This document shows, in pieces, positions 56,688 through 64,000 of a DNA stretch of 64,000 nt. The stretch spans positions 14,212,708 through 14,276,707 of the forward strand of contig OY829329.1 of NCBI GenBank assembly GCA_963691655.1, written 5' to 3'. The translations under genes and the position numbers were made by a program. The notes beneath the pieces were generated by a model. That model searched no databases. It was not told the DNA's origin and was given only the letters and a program-made list of their open reading frames with translations. The first letter of the stretch is position 1. Each line of letters starts with the position of its first letter. Source of the DNA: Toxonevra muliebris (Eukaryota; Arthropoda; Insecta; Diptera; Pallopteridae).

Positions 56688-59010
56688 GCTAGATGTGGAT
56701 GTGGACTACGATGATGATATTTAATGAAGTACTTTATTATTGCATAATTTACGATGTGAACAAAGATACAGATAGAAAGAGAGACAGACAAACAGACAGA
56801 CAGATGCAGTAAAATATATTGTATAACAATAAGCGTGAAATTAAATAGTTGGTAGGCAGAATTCATTGATGGAGAATAACGCAACGTTAAATAATAGCGA
56901 AACGTTTTTACAAAAAAAAAAAAAAAAAATTATTACGGGTAGAAAAAAAAATTGTATATCAGCAAAATTTAATCCATATCTTTGTGTTATATCAAAACAA
57001 ACAAACAAACAACAACAACAATTAAAAAATCAATATCAATAATATCATTTACCCTTAATAAGAAAAATTTATGTATTTTATGGAAAAAGAATCTATCCTA
57101 TAACATTTCGGTTGTATTGAAATCAATTTCTTCAAAAAGCAAAAAACAAAAAAATAAGGAAAATCGTAAGCTAAACTCGTGACTTTTGCATGAGTTCTAT
57201 AGGTAAGTAGTAAATAAATTTCTCCTATTGTATATAACAGGAAATTCAAAAGAATAATTAATTCGAATTTAATATGGGATCTAGAAATATTGCGCAGAAA
57301 ATTAATTATATTTGAATACGTGAAATTTTGGTTAAGTTTCACTTAAGCTAGTATGGGGTGTGTAAGGGTTATTGCTGTAGTGAGGTGAAAACAAGAGCAA
57401 GCGAGAGAGAGAGAGAGAGAAAGTAAGTAGGTGTGTTGTATGCTCGAAAGAGTGCAAAAAAAAGAGAGCCTCAATAGAAACTTGTAAGTGTATTTTGTTG
57501 TGTGCTCGAGAGAGTACAAAAAAAGAATGCATCAAAAGAAACTTGTAAGTGTATTTTATTGTTTGCTCGAGAGAGAGCAAAAAAAAAGAGCATCAATAGA
57601 AATTTGTAAGTGTATTTTGTTGTGTGCTGGAGAGAGTGCAAAAAAAGAGAGCATCAATAGAGACAAGTAAGTGTGTTTTGTTATGAGCTCGAGAGAGAAC
57701 AAAAAAGAAGAGCATCAATAGAAACTTGTAATTGTATTTTGTTGTGTGCTGGAGAGAGTGCAAAAAAAGAGAGCATCAATAGAAACAAGTAAGTGTGTTT
57801 TGTTGTGTGCTTGAAAGAGTGCAAAAAAAAGAGAGCATCAATAGAAACAAGTAAGTGTGTTTTGTTGTGTGTTTTTTATAGTTACATATAAAAAATGAAG
57901 CAAAATCGCAGCGACTCACCGACGGATTTGAATCTTTTCTCGCTCTCTTTCATTTTTTCTCTCAATTGAATGGTTTTTCCTACTGCTGTTCATCGGTGAT
58001 CGTCGCTCTTATTTTGCATAATATGTGTAAAAATGGCTTAAATTATTCTCTCAACTAAGAGCGGAGAATGTAGAATGTTTTTACAGTTTTTACAGTTTTC
58101 ATTTACTGATTATTCACGCCATATTGAAGCAGTCCAGTTTTTTTTTTTACTGTGTGATCGTAAGTCGTTCACAGCTAGGATAAAATATCAATTTAAATAA
58201 TTTTTATTTGTTTCAAGGCCGCTGACTTTATAAATTGTTATAATATTTTCGCAACACATATTTCTAGATGCTATATTAAAATCGAAAAAAAAGAAGAAAG
58301 ATTTCTTAAAGCTGTACCAGGTGCAACTCAATATAGAGAAAAAACAACACATAAATTAAAATAAAAGAAGAAGAAAACAAAAATGGATATAATATTTTAG
58401 GGCAACTCCAAAAAGACTCGAACATTTAAATAGTAGAAAATTTATAGTGTAAATCTATAAACAAAAATTAAATAATAAAAATAATAATAGATAAATAGTA
58501 ACGCTAAGATAAATTGCAAAATAAACAATTTTAATGAAATAAAAAAAAATATACATGCATACATGAATAATAACTGTATATATAAATATTAGCATAAAAT
58601 TTTTAACAATTAAGTATTAAATAAATAAATATTTAATGTGAAATATCGCTTACAAATAATAAAGAAAAAGTAAATAGTAAATAAATAAAAAAATATATAT
58701 ATGTTTAAAATTATATAATGAAATAAATGAAATCTAAAAAAAAGAACTCAAATAAAAAGCTTATATAAAGTTACGATTTTTTATTTTCTAATTTTATGAA
58801 AAAAAAAACTATTTATATAAATGATTTTTACTATTTATCTTTACATTATTGTAAATAATATTTATACTTTTACTTACTCTAAATAAATATAGATTTTAAA
58901 TAAATTGTTAGTGTAATAAAGTAAACATTTAAGAAAATAATTATAATAAAATGAAATGAAAAATAATAAAAATAAAAGAAAATATATACAACAATTAAAT
59001 GAAGGCGAGT
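56688..59010 (+). other. 3' UTR and downstream AT-rich DNA
   Basis: Starts after the stop codon. Includes a GACAGACA repeat (56790-56805), poly-A, a variant signal ATTAAA (56840) and AATAAA (57213), the 61-bp tandem repeat (57421-57890), and a very AT-rich zone (58240-59010) with many AATAAA words. The true polyadenylation site cannot be chosen from sequence alone. No other gene seen. Confidence 0.5.
57421..57890 (+). repeat. 61-bp tandem repeat, ~8 copies
   Basis: Units GTAAGTGTRTTTTGTTGTGT, GCTCGAGAGAGTGCAAAAAA, AGAGCATCAATAGAAACAA start at about 57421, 57484, 57545, 57607, 57667, 57728, 57789 and 57851. Units differ at a few positions. Most begin with GTAAGT, matching a 5' splice-site consensus. 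Confidence 0.93.
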
Positions 59011-59116
59011 GTGCAAAAATGTTTAAATTTTTTTTTTTTCAATTGATTTATAATTTTTTTTTAGTTATAGGAGGGTAAGTAAAAATATATTTTCGGCAAC
59101 TTTAAGTTTAAGATAC

Positions 59117-59238
59117 GCCATTGTTTTGTTATGGCAAATCTAATTAAATTTGCCACCACATTGGTAAATTCATTTAAGAAAGTTTCTCCTTCTTTCCTTC
59201 TCTCTCTCTGCCATTGAATATCACATAATGAAAACCAT
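59117..59238. mobile_element. Short TIR element, TTTTCACTATGT family, copy 3 (decayed)
   Basis: The right end TCACATAATGAAAACCATGC and the preceding CTCTCTGCCATTGAATA match 18497-18526 and the right end at 48181-48199. The left end (GCCATTGTTTTGTTATG) is only loosely complementary. Confidence 0.5.
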
Positions 59239-59750
59239 GCATAATGTAATTTGTTGTATTTTCAAGAGAGCGGCGAAGAAGACACTATCATATATTATTC
59301 GAATAAAGAAATTGTTTTTGTTTCTTTCGTACTGTGCGCTCTCTTTACTTACTCTCCCCCTATACATACATATGTCAATACCCACTCCGCTCATCTCTTA
59401 GATTGAATTGCAACTCTCAATTTTTTTTGTTTATTTGCTTAATTCAACTCATCTAGCAAAAAAGATTTGTTTTTGTTTCCGTTTTTCCGTTTTTTTTTTT
59501 TTTTAAGAAATCTGACTTAGAAAATTGAGAGAAGTCTAGGTCTCTCTGAGAGTAACAGAGAGTAAGTTTATTCAAGAGTTGCTGTTTATGGGTGGAGCTT
59601 CTGTTTGCAAAATTATTACCGCAAAAATCTCAGAGAATTTGCGCTCTCTCTTTTTTTAATATTTTGTTGTTGTTTGTTTACTTCATATATAGAAGAAAAT
59701 AGAACCGCTTGGTTTCAGGTTATTAAGTTTTTGACATTGAAATTAAGAGA

Positions 59751-59823
59751 GGTCTATGGCCCTGAGGATAACATGCTGAACTTAGAGTCTGGAGACTGAG
59801 GGTTCGAATCCCAGCAGAGTTGA
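59751..59823 (+). repeat. tRNA-like module 1, left arm
   Basis: A-box-like TGGCCCTGAGGATAAC and a perfect B-box GGTTCGAATCC about 40 bases downstream. Only three pairs form in the T stem and no acceptor stem forms, so it is not a working tRNA. An A-rich tract follows. Confidence 0.55.
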
Positions 59824-59905
59824 GTTTTAATAATTTAAAAAAAAAAGATGAAAGAGATGGATACTTGTTTTAATGAGCAATTAGACAAATAATTTATAAC
59901 TAGTA

Positions 59906-59973
59906 CTATGGCTCTGGGAGTAGCATAAAGAACTCCCAAGCAAATGCCGGTAGGTTCGAATCCCAGTGCTGAC
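59906..59973 (+). repeat. tRNA-like module 2, left arm
   Basis: TATGGCTCTGGGAGTAGCAT, then CTCCCAAGCAAATGCCGG and a perfect B-box GGTTCGAATCC, followed 15-20 bases later by a T10 run that would act as a pol III terminator. No complete cloverleaf. Confidence 0.55.
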
Positions 59974-60079
59974 AATTTTAAAATGCTTTTTTTTTTTGTT
60001 TTTTTATAAATATTTTATGACGCGTGTAACGCTCTAGCATACGATACTTTTGGTTTTTCTATTAAATATCTACTAAATT

Positions 60080-60960
60080 GTGGTTTTGGGCACTGTAAAG
60101 TCTGCTTAAAACCAATTAAAAGCCTATTTTATGAGATAAATTCAAATTGAACTTGTTTATACCAGTTAAAAGCTCATTTTAGTTTAATTTAAGCTTGAGT
60201 TGATTCAAAACATGCTTCATTATCTACTTAATTGCAGTTTAAAAGTCTATTTTATGAGATAAATTCACCTTTAACTCGTTTATTCTAGTGCAAAACTCAT
60301 TATAGTTTAATTTAAGCTTGAGATGATTCAAAAAATGCTTCACTATCTACTAAATTGTGGTTTTGAGCCTTGAAAAGTTTGTTTAAAAGCATTTGAAAGC
60401 CTATTTTATGAGATAAATTCACCTTTAACTCGATTATTCTGGTGCAAAGCTCATTTTAATTTAATTTCAGCTTGAGATTATTCAAAAATGCTTCATTACT
60501 TACAAAATTGCGGTTTCGAGCATTGGAAAGCTTGTTCAAAATCATTTAAAAGTATTTTTTATGAGATAAATTCACCTTTAACTCGATTATTTTAGTGCAA
60601 AACTCTTTTTAGTTTAATTTCAGCTTGAGATGATTCAAAACATGCTTCATTATCTACTTAATTGTGGTTTTGAGCATTGAGAAGTTTATTTAAAATCATT
60701 TAAAAGCCTATTTTATGAGATAAATTCACCTTCAACTCGTTTATTCTAGTGCGAGGCTCATTTTAATTTAATTTCAGCTTGAGATTATGCGAAAATTACT
60801 TCATTATTTACAAAATTGTGTTTTTGGCATTGAAAAGATTGTGTAAAATCAATTAAAAACCCATTTTATGAGGTAAATTCACCTTTAACTCATTGATTCT
60901 AGTATAAAATACATTTTAATTTAATTTCAGCTTGAAACCATCTTAAAGATGCTTACTTTT
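60080..60960 (+). repeat. ~153-bp tandem repeat inside the foldback element, ~6 copies
   Basis: CTATTTTATGAGATAAATTC recurs at about 60124, 60247, 60401, 60553, 60709 and 60861, each followed by ACCTTTAACTCGTTTATTCT, GCTTGAGATGATTCAAAA and CTTCATTATCTACTAAATTG variants. The first unit is shorter (123). Confidence 0.9.
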
Positions 60961-61377
60961 CAACTAAGGTTACTTACTAGTAGCTTCGCTGGGTCATTAA
61001 TATAATACAGATACATAGTTCATGCCACTCTGGATTATTAAATAAATCAAAAAATAAAAAAAATTAAAAATGTGTGTATATGCACCTATAAAATTAAAAA
61101 AAAAAATAATAATCGTAGGGGAGTTTCCCAGACTCGAATTTTTTGAATAATCTCAAACTGAAATTAAATTAAAATGAGCCTCGCACTAGAATAAACGAGT
61201 TGAAGGTGAATTTATCTCATAAAATAGGCTTTTAATTGGTTTTAAGCCGACTTTACAGTGCCCAAAACCACAATTTAGTAGATATTTAATAGAAAAAGCA
61301 AAAAGTATCGTATGCCAGCGTTACACGCTTCATAAAATATATAAAAAAACCAAAAAAAAAAAACATTTTAAAATTGT

Positions 61378-61446
61378 CAGCACTGGGATTCGAACCTACC
61401 GGCATTTGCTTGGGAGTTCTCTGTGCTACTCCCAGAGCCATAGTAC
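61378..61446 (-). repeat. tRNA-like module 2, right arm
   Basis: Reverse complement of the 59906-59973 module, with B-box complement GGATTCGAACC. It differs slightly (AGCACAGAGAACTCCCAAGC versus AGCATAAAGAACTCCCAAGC). Confidence 0.55.
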
Positions 61447-61523
61447 TAGTTATAAATTATTTGTCTAATTGCTCATTAAAACAAGTATTCATCTTTTTCA
61501 TCTTGTTTTTTAATTATTAAAAA

Positions 61524-61598
61524 CTCAACTCTGCTGGGATTCGAACCCTCAGTCTCCAGACTCTAAGTTCAGCATGTTATCCTCAGGGCCATAGACCT
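61524..61598 (-). repeat. tRNA-like module 1, right arm
   Basis: Reverse complement of the 59751-59823 module, with an identical B-box GGTTCGAATCC and nearly identical flanks (GGAGACTGAGGGTTCGAATC). Confidence 0.55.
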
Positions 61599-61912
61599 CT
61601 CTTAATTTCAATGTCAAAAACTTAATAACCTGAAACCAAGCGGTTCTATTTTCTTCTATATATGAAGTAAACAAACAACAAGAAAATATTTAAAAAAGAG
61701 AGAGCTCAAATTCTCTGAGATTTTTGCAGTAATATTTTTGCAGACATAAGCTCCGCCCATGAACAGAAACTCTTGAATAAACTAACTCTCTGCTACTCTC
61801 AGAGAGCCCTAAACTTCTCTTATTTTTCTAAGTCAGATTTCTCAAAAAAAAAGAGGAAAAAATAAAACGGAGCAACGAAAACAAAATCTAATCTTTTTTA
61901 TCCCCTCTTGAT

Positions 61913-61958
61913 TGAGTGACGCTCTGTGCTAACCGCTGAGCTATCGATCTGCTTACAC
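61913..61958 (-). repeat. tRNA-like 5' half (A-box only)
   Basis: On the minus strand, ATAGCTCAGCGGTTAGCACA matches an A-box very well (TAGCTCAGCGGTTAG), but no B-box follows. The foldback element's outer edge begins about 15 bases further on, so the module may have been cut by it. Confidence 0.45.
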
Positions 61959-62059
61959 TACCCTAATAAAATTTATCACTTAAACAACCAAATTTGAGTA
62001 ACAGTAAAAAAAATTTAAAATTTCTTTGGGAAATAAAATAATTCAAAAAAAAAAAACTT

Positions 62060-62130
62060 TCCTTGCTCCACTTGAGACTCAAACCCACACCTCCCGATTC
62101 GAAGTCTTCTTTAAAAAATTAGGTGTTTAT
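62060..62130 (-). repeat. tRNA-like fragment
   Basis: Minus strand: GACTTCGAATCGGGAGGTGT then GGGTTTGAGTCTC, a B-box-like word. The 5' half is not recognisable. Confidence 0.35.
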
Positions 62131-62468
62131 TTTCAGTGGTTTGAGTTTGCAAGAAGGCGTCGGGGGAAAGAAATAAAAGAGACAGCGAAAATATTTAACA
62201 ATTTATGGCAATAATTACTTAATCTAAAATGAGATAAAAACATCTGTTGATATTTCAGTAACCATTCCATTTTGTTTGTTTCTATGGATGAAGAAAATAC
62301 TAAGCATAATCGAACAAATTAAATTTAAAAAATTCAAGGTTTGAAATAATTTTTATTTATTTAAGAGCATTTAATATATGATAACAATAATATAATGGCA
62401 TTAATACCTTTCAAACATCTTTTTTTTTTTAAATACCCTATAGAAAAAAAATTATTTAAAACGAAGTT

Positions 62469-62556
62469 CATCAACACAACACGAGCGGAATCGAACTCCC
62501 GATTTACGATTGATAGATTTTAGTTGTCAATCCTTAAACTCACAGCAAAATCATGC
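62469..62556 (-). repeat. tRNA-like module
   Basis: Minus strand: TTTTGCTGTGAGTTTAAGGA, CTATCAATCGTAAATCGGGA and GAGTTCGATTCCGCTCG, with a good B-box. The stem pairings are poor. Confidence 0.4.
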
Positions 62557-62691
62557 CGTTTCCGAACAGCGGGTATGGCAAATTTGTTATGACTTGGTGG
62601 TTTTGTCATTGCCTGCCTTGTACACCTTTTTGTAATTCTCATACACTCATATCGACAGCAAATATGGGAAGGTTATGAAAATTACCCAAGA

Positions 62692-62758
62692 CGGGAATCG
62701 AACTCATAACTTCCGAGTGAAAGTCTAGAGCACTACCCACTAGACTATTGAGGTCGTC
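62692..62758 (-). repeat. tRNA-Glu-like (TTC) pseudogene or SINE head
   Basis: Minus strand: AATAGTCTAGTGGGTAGTGC, then an anticodon-loop-like CTTTCAC with CACTCGGAAG, then GAGTTCGATTCCCG. The order and words follow eukaryotic tRNA-Glu(TTC) (TCTAGTGG, TTTCAC, CGGAAG, GTTCGATTCCCG). D- and T-stem pairings are degraded, so a derived element is more likely than a functional gene. Confidence 0.5.
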
Positions 62759-62834
62759 TTACGATAAATAAACAAATGCTTTATGTAAACCTAAGTGAGT
62801 ATTTAGCGAGAAGGTGTTGGCACCAGTGGTGGAA

Positions 62835-63680
62835 AACCGCTTAATTTTGTACCATTTTCAATACATATTTTTTGTACCATTTGCAATACATATTTTTTGT
62901 ACCATTTTCAATATAAATTTTTGTACCATTTTCAATACATATTTTTGTACCATTTGCAATACATATTTTTTGTACCATTTTCAATACATATTTTTTGTAC
63001 CATTTGCAATACATATTTTTTGTACCATTTTCAATATAAATTTTTGTACCATTTTCAGTACATATTTTTTGTACCATTTTCAATATATATTTTTGTACCA
63101 TTTTTAATACATATTTTTTTATCATTTTCAATACATATTTGTTGTACCATTTGCAATACATATTTTTTGTACCATTTTCAATACATATTTTTTATACCAT
63201 TTTCAATATAAATTTTTGTACCATTTTCAATACATATTTTTTGTACCATTTGCAATACATATTTTTTGTACCATTTTCAATATATATTTTTGTACCATTT
63301 TTAATACATATTTTTGTATCATTTTTAATACATATTTTTGTATCATTTTCAATACATATTTTGTGTACCATTTGCAATACATATTTTTTGTACGATTTTC
63401 AACACATATTTTTGTATCATTTTTACTACATATTTTTGTGTCATTTCCAATACATATTTTTTGTACCATTTTCAATACATATTTTTGTACCACTTTCAAT
63501 ACATATTTTTTAAACCATTTTCAATACATATTTTTGTACCATTTTCCATAGATATTTTTGTATCATTTTCAATACATATTTTTGTACCATTTTCAATACA
63601 TATTTTTTGTCTCATTTTCAGTACACATTTTTGTACCATTTTTAATACATATTTTTGTATCAATTTCAATACAATTTTCA
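62835..63680. repeat. ~27-bp satellite (TTTTGTACCATTTTCAATACATAT), ~31 copies
   Basis: TTTTGTACCATTTKCAATACATA repeats at 26-28 base spacing with variants (GTATCATTTTTAATAC, CAATATAAAT). A higher-order pattern alternates CATTTTC and CATTTGC units in the first half. Several overlapping open frames exist on both strands only because of the repeat. Confidence 0.95.
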
Positions 63681-63739
63681 AAGCATGGTATAAACACTTA
63701 GAGAACTAAAGGCTTGCGACTGTCGTCGGTAGTTGAGAG

Positions 63740-63965
63740 AATGGAATTAACGATTGCCAACAGTAAGCTGCATCTGTTGAATTTCAAAATAAAAATAAAT
63801 TTTTTCTTCATTCTTCTTCTTCTGTTTTGTATTTCTGCTCTTACTTCTCTCTTTTTCTTTTTTGTAGCTGTTAAATGAGAATTTGTTTCTAATACGACTG
63901 CAACTGGAAATGTAGTTATGCAGTCGTGTAGTAACCAAATTTTGCAGTTTCATTAAAACGAATGT
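63740..63965 (+). repeat. Dispersed repeat R1, copy 3
   Basis: TTCTTCATTCTTCTTCTTCT, ACTTCTCTCTTTTTC, AATACGACTGCAACTGGAAA, TATGCAGTCGTGTAG, CAAATTTTGCAGTTTCATTA, in the same order and orientation as 290-525. It may run past the window end. Confidence 0.8.
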
Positions 63966-64000
63966 ATTTTTATTTTTGATAGATGCAGTCGCCATTTTGT

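Larger units (their letters stand above)
59458..61899. mobile_element. Large foldback element, ~0.7 kb inverted arms
   Basis: Left arm 59458-~60150 and right arm ~61185-61899 are inverted copies. Matching blocks include AAATCTGACTTAGAAAA / TTTTTCTAAGTCAGATTT at the outer side, the two tRNA-like modules, and TTTAGTAGATATTTAATAGA at the inner side. Arms are similar but not identical, with indels. The centre holds ~153-bp tandem units (about 6 on the left, 1 on the right) and an AT-rich spacer. The layout resembles Drosophila FB/Galileo-type foldback transposons, but no transposase is present. Confidence 0.85.

Noticed and set aside
55831..56884. Three minus-strand open frames of 95-157 codons opposite exon 17
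   Set aside because: Antisense shadows of the low-complexity coding exon.
57421..57890. CRISPR-like regular repeat spacing
   Set aside because: Units are contiguous, imperfect and have no unique spacers; eukaryotic tandem repeat.
59751..62758. Functional tRNA genes
   Set aside because: B-boxes are good, but acceptor, D or T stems cannot be formed fully; treated as tRNA-derived repeats.
62814..63709. Many overlapping frames on both strands (YHFQYIF and ENGTK types)
   Set aside because: Products of the ~27-bp satellite; open on both strands at once, which is not expected of a gene.
1..64000. Transposase or reverse-transcriptase coding regions, or a second gene
   Set aside because: No frame in the window shows recognisable motifs of these; all longer frames outside the receptor exons are repeat-derived or low-complexity.

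Overview
The window looks like genomic DNA of a higher fly (brachyceran Diptera; I suspect a calyptrate, but the genus cannot be fixed from sequence alone). It is AT-rich, with long introns packed with CTCTC/GAGAG tracts, short inverted-repeat elements, satellites and (CAA)n/(CA)n microsatellites. No bacterial features, viral genes, or transposase or reverse-transcriptase coding regions were recognised.

One protein-coding gene fills most of the window on the + strand: a Sidestep (Side)-family cell-surface receptor. Seventeen coding exons can be read from 3372 to the stop codon at 56685-56687. Every junction has GT/AG borders and matching phase. The visible protein is 1057 residues plus one split codon at its start: the second half of Ig1, complete Ig2-Ig5, a fibronectin-III-like module, one transmembrane helix, and a low-complexity cytoplasmic tail ending in Ser-Cys-Val, a class I PDZ-ligand pattern. 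The signal peptide, the start of Ig1 and the promoter lie upstream of the window. The Drosophila side paralogue was not resolved.

Layout: 1-3371 upstream intron; 3372-22065 second half of Ig1, then Ig2 and Ig3; 22066-29317 an intron with a 1.7 kb GAATTC-rich satellite between mariner-like terminal repeats; 29318-36952 Ig4-Ig5; 38057-46990 the FN3-like module, split by an 8.6 kb intron carrying a 2.7 kb degenerate satellite; 49405-49981 transmembrane and juxtamembrane exons; 51310-56687 cytoplasmic tail; 56688-59000 3' UTR/downstream DNA; 59458-61899 a large foldback element with paired tRNA-like modules; 61900-64000 tRNA-like remnants, a ~27-bp satellite and a dispersed repeat.

Most notable: (1) exons 14 and 16 have acceptors preceded by about 550 and 400 nt without a single AG, with a branch-site/polypyrimidine signature at the far end, the mark of distant branch points; (2) the foldback element; (3) a satellite expanded inside a mariner-type element; (4) two related intronic satellites in opposite orientation around exons 6-12; (5) at least eight families of short inverted-repeat elements, one with an internal near-empty-site comparison.
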